64,000 nucleotides of DNA, from assembly GCA_949987705.1 (NCBI GenBank), contig OX465281.1, forward strand, positions 178,574,516 to 178,638,515, read 5' to 3'. The notes below the pieces were generated by a model. It was not told the DNA's origin and made no database searches. It was given only the letters and a program-made list of their open reading frames with translations. The position numbers were made by a program, and so were the translations under genes. This document shows, piece by piece, positions 21,896 through 33,560 of the stretch (positions are counted from its first letter, which is position 1; every line of letters starts with the position of its first letter). Origin of the DNA: Thereva unica. Its lineage: Eukaryota > Arthropoda > Insecta > Diptera > Therevidae.

Positions 21896-22185
21896 ACTAC
21901 AATGAATATTTGAAAATTATAGTAATAAGCCCAACAAAGAGTTAATATTGCGAATGCACTCTATATGAAGAAAAAAGATTGTCGACACAACGTAAAGGGT
22001 CTTTCCTGAGATTCTAGTCTTTCATATAAATAAAAATATTATTAATCAAAGAATTTCATTTTAAACCATACCATTTCGTACCTTGTAAAACATACCATAA
22101 CAGAAATAAAAAACCGCAATAAATTTCTCAACAATTTTATTACATTTCTCAAACATCGGGATTTCTTATAACGAAAAGTCATTCA

Positions 22186-22969
22186 TTCATTATTATTACT
22201 TACTACATGAGGATTTCTAGGGAGAGGACGAGGTAAAATCGTAAAAAATTATTCAGAAAATCTGTCACTTTGATACTTTCGGGGCGCTGTAAAACCTTTC
22301 GTAGTGAATGAAATTAAAAAAAGGTATGATTGAAAATTATTCCTTATGAAACCCCTTAAAAAACTTATTAATTTTTTTTTTTGGTTAAAATAGAAGGAAA
22401 AAGTTATAGCCTTTAAAAGAAAATATTGTGACTAATTTTTGTGATTTATAAGCCTTAGATTAATAGTGCTTACATAATTGTAGGTATATTCAATTCTTAA
22501 CAAAAAATCTTACAAATTTTCTGTAAAATGCATGGTTACAGAGATATAGTGGAAAAACCAATTGCACACCTTTCCCAAGATGGCGGCCAAATGGGGTCCT
22601 GCAAACTCAAATTTAAACTTACAACGACCCCCCCCCCCTACATAACCCAAAAATAAAACCTTGTCCTGCATTTTTGCCATATTAAAGTACCATTTCCATG
22701 GACTATATACACTTTTCATCCCCTTGGAAAGCTCAAAATCTTGCGCGCTATCGTGCAGGAAAGAACGTGTGGTGTGTGGGAAAAGCTTTTTGTAGTAAGA
22801 CGCGCAATCCGGCAGCAGTGTTGCCACTCACTGAACCTTTGGACGTATCCATTACAACACAGAAAAAGTATCCATTCGTATCCACAACCTTCCTGTACGT
22901 ATCCATATGATACTAAATGAGCACTGTAATTTTATATTTATTAAAATATAAATTAAAAAGATCATTTTT
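22186..22969. other. Nothing recognised
   Basis: AT-rich DNA with a C run at 22629-22637. No gene or repeat partner in the window. Confidence 0.4.
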
Positions 22970-23140
22970 AGTTTTTTCAAAAAAAAGCTTATACAGAGGC
23001 TCTGTCCGTCTGTCTGTCTGTCCGTCTGTGACCTTCTTTCATCTCTGAAAGTACTGTAGCTACCTACTGACTTGGGCCATATCTCAAATTGTAGCTCTTG
23101 ATCAAGAGACCTAAAATTGAGAAAATGGTCTGGGAACTCC
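22970..23140 (-). repeat. Inverted copy of the 11345-11600 repeat
   Basis: Reverse complement of the segment that carries the GACGGACA array at 11.5 kb, including the flanks AAGCTTATACAGAGGC and the CATCTCTGAAAGTACT block. Here the array is only about 23 bp. Confidence 0.85.
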
Positions 23141-23400
23141 AACCGGAAGTATATTTAACGACAATAAAGAGATTTCTAATAAAGTACACACATATATCGG
23201 TATCCTAGAGCTAAGGTGCTGAAATTCTATCCCGGGGAACCAAGTTCAATCCTCGGCCGCGCAATGGTGAAATATAATTTTTTTTTAGCTCGGTGGAATA
23301 TGTTTTGAATCTATCACTAAATTATATTATTAAATAATGATACTCAGGAGAACGTAAAAGTTTACGTAATTAAAAGTGAAAAAATATCATTTTCTTGATT
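23140..23400 (+). mobile_element. SINE-like repeat, third copy
   Basis: Reverse complement of the 457-bp unit at 10461-11375, partial. The tRNA-like head is at 23195-23260 on the plus strand (CGGTATCCTAGAGCTAAGG; box B GTTCAATCC with one change from consensus). Confidence 0.7.
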
Positions 23401-23409
23401 TTTTATGGT

Positions 23410-23465
23410 CATCCAGTCTGAAGTGTTATTCAACAGAAAGAATACCATGAAAAAACGTAATTAGT
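23410..23465. repeat. Solo end of the fold-back element
   Basis: Matches 10106-10180, the right end of the fold-back element, without its last bases. Confidence 0.8.
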
Positions 23466-23540
23466 GGCTCTTTGTTTGCTGTCTATTATTTCATTTTATA
23501 TTAGCACAGGAGTACTTTGCAATATATTGTCTGTGGTCTC

Positions 23541-24165
23541 GTCGTCGGCAAAGTATTTACGAAAATCATACATTCGAAGCTCCAGAAACATAGAGAGCAA
23601 ACGAGCCGGAAAGAACAAGCGGGGTTTAGACCACATCGAGGATGCATTGATCAAATATTCGCTCTCCGTCAGCTAATGGACAAAAGAATGCTTCGCTTCG
23701 TCGCTTCGCCACTTCCCTTCAACGTTATGATCAACGCGGTTATATGTGAAGCATTCGAGTACGATGGCAGAAAAGAGTTCGATACGATGACAACTTCGTA
23801 ACCAACTTAATGCTCGCCGACGATAGCGCCGTCTTCGCTGACACGGATGCCCGAAGCAACGGTCATCTTATACGGCATTTCCCGCATCGCCCGATCATAC
23901 GGGTGAAAAATCAATGCGGAAAAGAGCAAAGTGCTCACATCGGATCAAGAGCCAGTGTTCATCTCGATGGAACCCAAATCGAACATGTTCTCATGTTTAA
24001 ATGTTTGAGATCATTGGTTGAGGAAAAGAAAGTGGCATCTACGGCCGACGATCACAGCAACATCGGCCAGGCAACAGCAGCATTCGCCTCACTCAAGTGA
24101 GGCATATGAAATCGAACAAATATTACCATCAAAACAAAAGTACACCTTTACCGAACGTCCGATTT
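23541..24165 (+). pseudogene. Second copy of the 540-3692 LINE, internally deleted
   Basis: Homology to the intact LINE starts at its position 2381 (GKVFTKII) and ends near 3216. About 218 bp corresponding to 2531-2748 are deleted, which removes the first catalytic Asp of the reverse transcriptase and the box before FADD. Frameshifts occur on both sides of the FADD-equivalent region (LADD here). The junction of the deletion lies in a short CGCTTCG repeat, consistent with slippage or microhomology repair. Confidence 0.9.
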
Positions 24166-25795
24166 TCCGGCAGACGACGGGGACGTTCCAGCAGATATTA
24201 GAAATTAATTGTCGTGATTAGACACGAAACGTTAAGAAATAGATATAGATTTTGAAAAATTAAAATATAATAACGATAAGCGCGAACATATCGTTCTTCG
24301 GGAAAACGTATCATCGTTTTCGTATGATTTTTTTCGACTAAATAGTATCCAAAAAGATACGAACGTATCTAAAATGGCAGCATTGTCCGGCAGGAGTACC
24401 CGCGATTAAGTCTTCAGGACTCTCAGCGTATGGCGTACTAATGACATTTCTCCACGGGACCCACAAGCGACATTCCTAATGATGTGCGAATGCGGTAAAA
24501 GGTTAAATACCCTTTGTGGCAATATAGGACTATCCGCATAGGGTCTACATAAGGCGGTGGGGCTAGCTTCATAGGACTTTATCTGCAACTTCATTTAAAT
24601 AGTTTCGCATAACCTCGTGCAAAGCTGTCACAGTTAACCTACTTCTGAAATAGGAATATTGTGTTGGGGATAGTAAAGCCACATCTACAGATTGACGGCT
24701 GTGATTCTATGACTCCAAAGTACTTAAAAGTAGAAAAGGGACGCAGCTATTATGATAAAACTTCTTTCATCTTTTTGGTATAGGTAATTAATCACATCGA
24801 TTTTCTCTATCTAGATATTCTTAGTGAACTTAATCAACTACAATATCAATGACGATGATGTACATGAAATATGTTTTGAAATGCAGAACAATAATCTCCT
24901 CATAATCATAAACATTTTCTATTCAGACAAAAGCCAAACAATAAAATTTGTTTCTGTTTTGCCCCGAAATTGCCAATTCAAAAGGCTCTAAAACTTTAAA
25001 TAACAAGATCATATTAAATGAATTTTATTACCAAAAATAACTTGCTTCAATTACATTGTTTTCATATGTCCATTACCATTAAAAGCGCCCTTTGTTGTCC
25101 CTAAAAATCCCTAAAACTATTCATTATATCAAAAACTTCTACTAACTAAAAACACAGCACTAAAATCGTTAAAGTAATTAAAACAAATTTCAGTACGTAA
25201 ATGTCATCGTAATCGTAATTTATTTTAAGCCTCATTAAAAGTGCTGAAATATCCCAAAATGTTGTAAATACTCAAAAGGGGACTTATGGATGTCCTTTAA
25301 AAACCATTACCCCCAGCAAAAAAAAATACACACAATACGAGGAATCCCAGCCGGACGGAGTTGGAGGACTCCATTTTAAAATCGATATAAATCGTGCCCG
25401 AAAATGTTTAAAAACATAAAGCCACAAGGATTAACGTTCAGGTCGAAGCACTTTCTAGACAGGGATGTTTTGTTTTGGTTGAAAGTCCTTAAAATGTTGT
25501 AGAGATTACAAAATTTCATTTTATACCATTAAAAAGCCGAATACCGCTCGTAAGTTCGCACGGACTTCGGATTGTTTATTTTAGGAGAATCCTTAAAATT
25601 AATGTTGTTCCACTTTTCCGAGGGATGCTTTGTTAATGCCGGTGCCGCTCAAGTGGAAATGAAAGTACTTTTCTATTGGTGGTGGATTTCCTGCGATTGT
25701 CCTGTGTTTCACCGATAGCAGCTTATTAATTGGTGCTATCGAAGCTAATTATTGAAAACGGGCCCGGAATCTGTTGAGCATAATCGTCTTACGTT
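24166..25795. other. Unassigned DNA
   Basis: 1.6 kb with no recognisable gene or repeat partner. Possibly original genomic sequence; it flanks the hAT element whose target duplication is at 25796-25803. Confidence 0.4.
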
Positions 25796-25803
25796 GATGT
25801 CAG

Positions 25804-28040
25804 TAGAGGTTGTGATCGAGAATTCTCAATTCTCGATTTCTCGAGAATTCTCAACAATTTACAATTTCTCGATTCTCGAGAATTTATTTCATTTCTCGAT
25901 AAAAAAATATTATTTAAATCAAATTAATTTTAAACTACGGAGAAAGAGGAACTGCTCTTTTTTTTAATATCGATTGTTTACTAGATTGATTATCATTTTA
26001 ATATAGAAAACAATCAATGACCATGTTTACGCGAAGATATTTAAGCTTATAACATCGTTATCAGTAGTAATTTTAAAAGCGTTTACGCGCAAATATTTTG
26101 GTTCGTGTTACTGCTATCCATAGTAGTTTTAAGAACGTTTACGCGCGTTAAAATTTTTCCACCAGCAGATATCAGTTTTTAAAGTACCTACTTAGATCTA
26201 ATATAAACTGTCAAGCGGACAGTCAAATAAATAAATAAATAGATTGGAAGAAGTTTAACTAAATTTTATGATTAAATGAACATAAATCGAGATGTATTAA
26301 TCCTCATAAACCATCAAAGGCAAGTTCTGCAGCGTTTATTACGTAAACTTTCCTTTCGTTTAATTTAAAATCACAGTTTCCTTAATGTTTTTACTAAAAC
26401 TGTCAAACAACTTTTTACGCCTCCTACTTAACTCAGTTTTCCTTAATAAAGTTGTTACCTTAGCACATTTATTTAAGCTTAACACCACTAACGTAAGCGG
26501 TATTAAGGGGCGTTTACGCGTATGAAAATCAGTGTTAAGGTTGTTATAAATAGTTTTAGACGCTTCGCGTAAACATGGTCAATATTTCGTAAAAACATCG
26601 TTAAACGGAAAAAAATTATTTTTAAATTTTATTCTGATCGAAGTAGGCTTTTGTGCTGTGAACAATTTGAAATTTGTGCATAGGTTGTTCAGTGGTTCAG
26701 TCATCCTTGATTCAGAAAATATAGAAACCAGCGATGACGAAAATTCTACTTGTGATCCAAATGAATGTTATTTATTTAAAAGCAATTTTCAGGAACAGCA
26801 TTTAATTACTTCAAGTGGTTTGATGATCAATCCCGATCCCGACATAAATATTAATAACACTATTCAGAACAGAAAGTTGTTAAACTTCACCGGTAAGAAA
26901 TAGCGTCTTGCAAAATTACGTTAAAGCCGCAGAACAAAAGGCGTTATCGTTATTGTTGGATTGTAAGACCAGAACGATTTCTTCGTATAGTTGATCCTAT
27001 AAAAAAGGCTTTAGAAGATCTTAATATGGATTATCTATTGACCATTGATATTTCTAACGCCAGAAATATTTTGGATGTTTTGAAACCTGCCCGAATAGCA
27101 ATAGAAGCGTTAAGTCGTAATGATATTACCTTATTGACTGCGGAAGGAAAAAATTTCTTTTTCAAGTACTAGAAAAAAATCGTTCTGTTTTAGCTTTGAA
27201 GCTGCTTGAAGAACTAAAAGTTCGTATAGGAAAAAGAAGGGACAAATCATTAGTGTCTCTTCTTAAATTTTTACAGGACCCATCCTCTTTACAAAATGTG
27301 GAAGATGAATTTTTTAGCATGTCCAGTAAAAATGAAATCAACAAATCGACTAAAAACTTGATGGTAAGGCTTTTTCCTATATCACCTGATGAATCGCCTG
27401 ATAATAGAAATATTATTGTTGAGATACCTTCAGAGAAAGCACAAACAATGGATGTTGAATATTGCGAATTAGAATCGAATAATATGAACCAGCAGGATAT
27501 GAACAATACTAATGAAGAAATTCTTAAAAAGCAGCTGGAAAATTTTATTCGTGAAAGCAACAAATCTTCTCAGATATCTGATGGAGACTTCATAACGTTA
27601 TCGAGAGAAATTACGATTTTTTCTATCAATGGCCAACTTACGCCAAACTTAGCGTTGTTGCAAGCAGCATTACAAACGATAAAACCAACTTCTACGCAAA
27701 ACGAAAGAAATTTTTCAACTGCAGGAAATTTCGTTTCCAAAAAAAGAACAAGCCTCTCAGATCGATCAATAGATAGTCTCTGCTTTTTGAAGCACCATTT
27801 TTTTGAATAAAAATTAAAATATCTATTTATGTATTAAAACTTAAAAAATGTAATGTACAGAATACAAATTTCAATAAAAATTAATAATTTTTCATTACAT
27901 GTTTCTTTATTTTTTCAAAATTTATCTAATTTCTTTTAATTATCAATATTTCTCGAAAATTCTCGAGAATTCTCAAGAAAGCCAATATTTTTTTCTCAAT
28001 TTCTCGAGAAGTTTCATTTATTGAGAAATCACAACCTCTA
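25804..28040 (+). mobile_element. hAT DNA transposon with complete ends
   Basis: Perfect 13-bp terminal repeats TAGAGGTTGTGAT / ATCACAACCTCTA, followed by subterminal TTCTCGAGAA palindromes on both sides, and a perfect 8-bp target duplication GATGTCAG at 25796-25803 and 28041-28048. Eight-bp duplications are the hAT hallmark. At 2237 bp with a damaged gene it cannot move on its own but could be moved in trans. Confidence 0.93.
26658..27810 (+). pseudogene. hAT transposase, C-terminal part
   Basis: The clearest part is 27196-27810, ending with the hAT dimerisation region (LQAALQTIKPTSTQNERNFSTAGNFVSKKR ... SIDSLCFLKHHF, quoted in pieces) and the stop at 27808. Upstream, after a frameshift near 27165, 26972-27171 reads as more transposase (ERFLRIVDPIKKALEDL, IAIEALSRNDITLLTAEG), and 26920-26965 gives KAAEQKALSLLLDCKTR. 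An acidic N-terminal piece sits at 26658-26903. The BED finger and most of the catalytic domain are gone. Promoter and introns cannot be judged. Confidence 0.88.
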
Positions 28041-28048
28041 GATGTCAG

Positions 28049-30146
28049 GCGTGCAGGCGGCAACTTCAACAGCTCTCAATAATCCAATTAACAAGTTTCC
28101 TTGCCGTGCCTGTTATCCTTACACACCCGACACGTCTGACACCGACTTGTGACTTAACTGCACAATGGTGGCATTTTTCTTTCTGTTCTGCCCCAAGGAG
28201 CCTCTTTATGGCGGCCACCCTCGGAGTTAACTGCAAATTTACAAGAAACATGGCGACGAAAGCTTCAAGCAGATGGGTTTAGGGGATGATTATGGTTAAA
28301 GGAATGCCATAGTCCATGCTAGAGAAGAAGAAGTCATGATCCTTGATTTTCTACCCTCTTTTATCCTTTCACCCGTTTTGTCCATCTGTCCCCAGACGAC
28401 AGTTCCTTTCATACATTTTTTCCATCCAGACTAATCGGATGGGCAAAATTCAATTTTGTTTAATGCGCGATTGACAACCCTTGTTCACTCCTTGGTGCAA
28501 GGTCTCAAGACATTCTTCTAAGATCAACAATATCCGGCCATGCTTTAGGCCGATGCTCTGTTGGATAATGGCGGAGGGGGTGCCCGACAAAATGATACAA
28601 ATACGCATAATATTCAGATTGGTGCACAGCAAAAAGATGGAGGGGATGATTATGCGGCGAATAACAATCACTCCGGAAGATATCTATATTCAATGGACAT
28701 TCCAGAAATTTTTTCATGAGAATTTATTCGACACTTTGTAAAAGAACTATTTTTATTCATAAGGACACCACATTGGCAGAAATAATGGGGATGGGAGACA
28801 AACGGCTACGGATTGAGGGTTTTCATGTAGTTATTGTTTGTTCTGGTTTTTGTTCGAATGAATGCGGATTCAGTGAATTGAATTATGTCATCCTAGCTCT
28901 AGTGTATACTCTTCTTGAATAATGTTTGGCTGATGTTTGATGTGGCTTCCGTTATTGATTGTGGTATTGAAATGTATTATAAAAGGCTTTGATGTAACAA
29001 CATATCAGAACATGTGTTCATTGAAGTTAAACAATATTCTATGAATACAAAACGTGTTCGTGTACAAGCAAATCTTAACTTGCTCTACCTATCAGGCGCA
29101 CTCTTAAATCTGTCATATCATTCAACTTTTACCTTAATTAGCTACTAGTGTGATTTTTCTCTTTAAGAATTTTTATACCACAACAAACTTTTTTGGTTGA
29201 TTTAGATACTTCGACCGCCTGTAGGACATTGCCCAAAACAGGAGACAGCATTTAAGGTCCGCACTCAGACGTTAGTATCAGATTTGTACTGACTAAAATT
29301 TAGGAGGCAAACAGCTGACCGAGACCTCGGAAGGTCTGCATCCAATTTGTCACTTCCTTCAAAACCCGGGACGAGTCACTGCTGATGAACACCTAATCAC
29401 CCCTTCTTCGAAAGGAGCTACGGGAGACGTTCGAATGGCGAGTCCTCTGTGCCGTAAAATAGAGTTTTAAGTCAGTGGGACTAAGGGTTAGCAACCCACT
29501 ATCACAAAAACATACGTTTGCTACATATTGGCAAACAATTCTCGAAAACGGATGGATAACACAATGCTGACCTTTGCTTTTCGAACTGGACATGAATTGG
29601 AACATAGTAAGACTGTAAGAACGCTGTTTTCCCACAGATGGTTTGATGAAGTCCTCAATGAGGAGAGCCAAAGAGAGCCAAAACAGTGACTCCTTCTTAA
29701 ATTCTGGCAGAAACGAAACTGAAAACCGTAGGAGTGGCATTGGCGTAGTCAGGTGGAGCCTCATTAGCGGATGTACAAACTAAAGACGCAGACGATGTGT
29801 GGCAGTCGCAATTCGACCACTACGTCTAATTCGGAGAATTATGGCAAAATACCGCCAACGCTGAAATATAGATATGGACTGATATTTTCGCCATTCCAAA
29901 ACGGACCGGAGAAAAGAAGAGACGCGAGTGCGGATTTGGTATCGAAATCGAAAAGCACCATTGTCAAACAATTAAAAAATAAACATACACAAGTTTTTAT
30001 CAGAATAGTTCTTTCAATTCAGTGTAGTACTCCAATAAAATTATTATTGAAAATATTCGAAAAAAAAATTATCTTCGAAGAGGTCTTAGGCTAGATGATA
30101 AGTACTTTCGCTTTTGTTTCCTTACATGTGCTCTTGCTGCTGTACT
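28049..30146. other. Unassigned DNA
   Basis: 2.1 kb without recognisable genes, RNA genes or repeat partners. Frames of 60-120 residues on both strands show no motif. May be original genomic DNA. Confidence 0.4.
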
Positions 30147-30662
30147 TACACTATAGAAAAATTGTCTTGATTCCAGCAATTCCATAGTCTTCGTTTCGTT
30201 GTCTTGAGTTGAAACATTTTTCAGTTATGAGAATGCTGTCTCAGAGTAAGACACTAGAAATTCTTGAGCCAAGCAATTGTATTTCTTCGGTCAATACTTA
30301 CTTTTCGACCAAAATATGTTTTTTTTTTTCGAAACAAGATTTTTTACTTTTTTACTCAAATATTTACTTATATTTTTTATTCAAAACAAAATTTGTATTA
30401 AATAAAGACACGATAAAGTTTCAAATCGAGAATATTTATTGAGGCAATTCACTATTCTACTAAAAAAAACCTAAAAAAATGAGTGTCTCAAACCAAGAAT
30501 TTTTTTTCTTACTTCTAGTCAACTTTTGTCTTCATTCAAGACAATAAAACCATGACTATAAGTATTGCTTATCCGAAGACAATTTTGTTTTCGTTATATC
30601 CAAAACATTATTAGCTTGGTTCAAGAAAAAGTCTCTTAACCTAAGATTTTTTTTTATCAGTG
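30147..30662. mobile_element. Possible decayed MITE
   Basis: The right end CCTAAGATTTTTTTTTATCAGTG resembles, as a reverse complement, the start near 30147 (ACACTATAGAAAAATTGTCTTG). The match is weak and interrupted. The inside is T-rich and non-coding. Confidence 0.3.
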
Positions 30663-30966
30663 TAGTTATAATTAACTGTTAAAAACGGTGGGGCGTTTTT
30701 CACCTCTATTCTCGTTATTTATTAATACTGAAGTTATCGTTAACGTTCTACGCTCTTTTCAATTAAGTAAATTTTATTAAAAGCTTTTTACCAAATTTCA
30801 TTCGTAGCTTGATTTCGAAAGATAGGTTGTTCCCATATACTGGCGTTTATTATTTTAAAACGTTTTTATTAACTCGCTTTCTTGTCTGCCTGTTTGTCCG
30901 GTGTAAATTTTGCAATCGATTTTTTGAATATGCCGATGCCAATTCAATATACATATTCAACATTCA

Positions 30967-31240
30967 TCATACCGTTAGATCTACGGCGGCGATCTCAAGA
31001 GGCCAGATTAACCTTTACTTCATAACCCCTCGACATGGTTATCAAATGAAAGGGTATGACAAGTAGAATACAATAAGGAATATAGTATGCTCTATATACC
31101 GTTAGATATATGGCGGCTGTTTCAAGAAGGCGGATTACCATAATCTTCACAGCCCTTTGGACATGGGTATCAAATGAGAAGGTATCATTAGTAGAATACA
31201 ATAGGCTATGTCATTAAATCCATGGCGGCCATCAAAAATC
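30967..31240. repeat. Two and a bit tandem units of about 123 bp
   Basis: Units start near 30967 and 31091 with ACCGTTAGAT, carry GGCGGC and TATCAAATGA and end in GTAGAATACAATA; a third partial unit starts near 31213. Identity is about 75-80 percent by eye, so this is an old tandem repeat. Confidence 0.75.
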
Positions 31241-32129
31241 ATATAAAATAAATTTACTTCTTCATTTTTCAGGAATATCAAAATTAAACAGATTGTTATA
31301 TTATTAGTAAATTTAAGTAACAATTTTCCGCATGTATCTGTGTATATCATCAATTGAACTACTCGATTGCAAAATTTCTACTCGATTACAAAAAGCAGAA
31401 AATGATTATTTAGATAAAATAAAAAAATTTTAATATAAAAGTATAAAATAACTTCTTTTAGCCCCATGCAAATTTAGAACCTCATATATTGTTTAACACC
31501 TACAGAGAGTATACTGAAATGTGATTGTGAATTTGTAATAGCTTTGAAAATACCCAGTGGGAAAATTTGTCAGCCCTTACATGGTAACTGCTTGTTTTTT
31601 GCCTGGAAAGCCTAAAATTGTAAGGTCTTACCCAAAGTAATGTTGAGTAATCGAAAATGTAATAACATGGATGCTCTCATTGTAGTTATTTCAATTTGAT
31701 TTAAATTTTACAACATCTGTATCATTACCCTTTCATTTACTGCTCATTACTTAAGATAATGCCTCAACTATGTATTTTCTTACTCGAAGTTCAATAATAT
31801 GTAACTTTTCTATTTTTGGACACTTTATCTTCTTATTATCCCTTTACTCTCCTTGTACTGCTAAAGGCGCCTTTGATCATAATTGGAGGGCAGTAAGTAC
31901 TTACATCATCACAACGTAGTAATTGCTGCTTTCAGCGGTTACATTTCTTGTCTGAAGTAAGTCCTTACCTTTAGTGGAGACAGTAAGCACTTACCAGCCT
32001 AGGACATGTCCATGTAAAAGTAATCGGTTCTGTAATAAGGAAAGTAATCGATTGACCTTACCAGTAAAATCTTACAGAATCGGTCCGGTAACCTCTACAT
32101 TTCCTGCTGCATATTTGTAAGATTTAAAA
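31241..32129. other. AT-rich DNA with TAAGTACTTAC motifs
   Basis: No gene. Around 31880-32105 the motif TAAGTACTTAC and near variants (TAAGTCCTTAC, TAAGCACTTAC) recur at irregular spacing. The same motif type surrounds the LINE target at 39921 and 41958. Confidence 0.45.
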
Positions 32130-33000
32130 CGAACTAGTGTGGGTGTGTGTGGTGTGGGTTTGACCCTTTGGTCCACACGATCAGCTTTCTAGTATGATGA
32201 ACGTAGACGGGAATAAACTGACTTCTTACGAAATAGTAATACGTTTAGCACTAGTTGGAAATTGACTAGTGTCAGAACAGTTGACAAAGTAATCCTGAAA
32301 ATAGTGGTAAATCCTCAAGATTTTTCTGGATAATTTGTTTTTCCTGAAAGTTAGGAGATAATTTGTTTTTCCTTCGTACTTGGTTCGCTACACTAAAGCG
32401 GGTTTTCGAATTCGTATTGAGCGTGTTGAAGCGCCGCTCATAAACTGGGAAGCGAATGATGTCATTTGGAAATTCCAAAGCTTTCCGGAGATATTAGCAA
32501 AACTAATCAATGTAAAGTACTTGTCAGACTTGACCCAAAAGAAAAAAAATTTCGGTATCTACTGGAAATCCCGGAATGAACCGCAATTTCCTGAGACCGT
32601 AGAGCGTAGAAAACAATTCCCCGTCAAAAAAGTGCTGAGCCAAGGTTTGAAAAATTCGTGATGTTTGTAAAGGGTAACATAATTTTTGAACGATTTTTAA
32701 AAGTTTTCGGATTGTGACAAGTGATGTTTTGTGTTGTGGAACACTTCGTTTAGAGCGGGTCTCATCAAGTTTATTAGATATTAGCAAAACTTATCAATTT
32801 AAGGTCTTTCTGACACTTAGACGCAGATTTTCCATTTTTATTTCCCACAAAGACCCTACCGAATGTTATAAATTTTTTTCAGAACATTTTTTCGTTAATA
32901 TTCTTCTTTCAGCACCTCAGAGATGACGATAAAGTTTTTGGTTCGCGGGGGATCGTGCAGGTATAAAAATCACGAACGTCGTTTAAATAAATTTTCATAT
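32130..33000 (+). repeat. Interspersed repeat R, decayed copy
   Basis: Aligns from its left end (GGGTTTGACCCTTTGGTCCACACGA, in pieces) to the first tandem subunit, at perhaps 80-85 percent identity with indels. The oldest of the three copies. Confidence 0.85.
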
Positions 33001-33233
33001 TTTTTGGCCCTTCTGCGAAAACTTAGAAAACGCCCACTCCCATCCCTACAACTCAAAAAAATACATGTTATCAACGAAAACCCTACCTGAAAGTACATTA
33101 AATTTTCTACAAGACACGTCTCTAACATTCAATTTTCTCATAAAGGGGGAGGGAGAAAACGAAAATTACGAAAAATGGTCTGTGCGCGAATCTAGTTAGG
33201 CCTACGACATTCCTCTCACCTCTTCAAATCGGC

Positions 33234-33560
33234 TTGGATGCATTTCTTTACAAAAAATACGGTTCTTACAAATTCATAGATGTCCTGTCTTCCATGAGGT
33301 TTTGTACGTCGTACAATGAAGCAACTCAATTTGAAGTGTTTCGAATATTGTGTGCCATTTACCAGATTGTCTATGACAACGCCGATTTTAACATACTCTG
33401 GATAGTCGAAACACATTCCACACAATACGCCTCTCGGGGAATAAAACACGATATACACACCATGGTTTTCTGCCGTTAAAAAGACAAACTCGTTGGGGCA
33501 GCGTACAACGTTCGTCTCGTTTGATCAACTTCTCTTTAGAGTGCAAGATGTGAAAGCGAG
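33234..33560 (+). pseudogene. Decayed fragment of an unidentified repetitive gene
   Basis: The plus-strand frame 33234-33479 reads YKFIDVLSSMRFCTSYNEATQFE and later VYDNADFNI. After a frame change near 33395 comes TLDSRNTFH and GFLPLKRQTR. The order resembles a conserved run (a SLNALGFC-like block, then VADNVDHN, then a GTFHGMG-like block) that I remember from uncharacterised multicopy proteins in arthropods and cnidarians. The class of the parent element is not known to me, and the match is from memory. Confidence 0.35.

Larger units (their letters stand above)
19090..22180. mobile_element. 3.1-kb structure with about 120-bp inverted ends
   Basis: Positions 19090-19213 and 22056-22180 are reverse complements with small indels (shared core GTTATGGTATGTTTTACAAGG). 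Between them lie the interspersed repeat 19204-21230, the LINE tail nested in it, and an unassigned minus-strand frame. It may be a transposon with long terminal repeats, or two inverted copies of a small repeat. No target duplication found. Confidence 0.5.
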
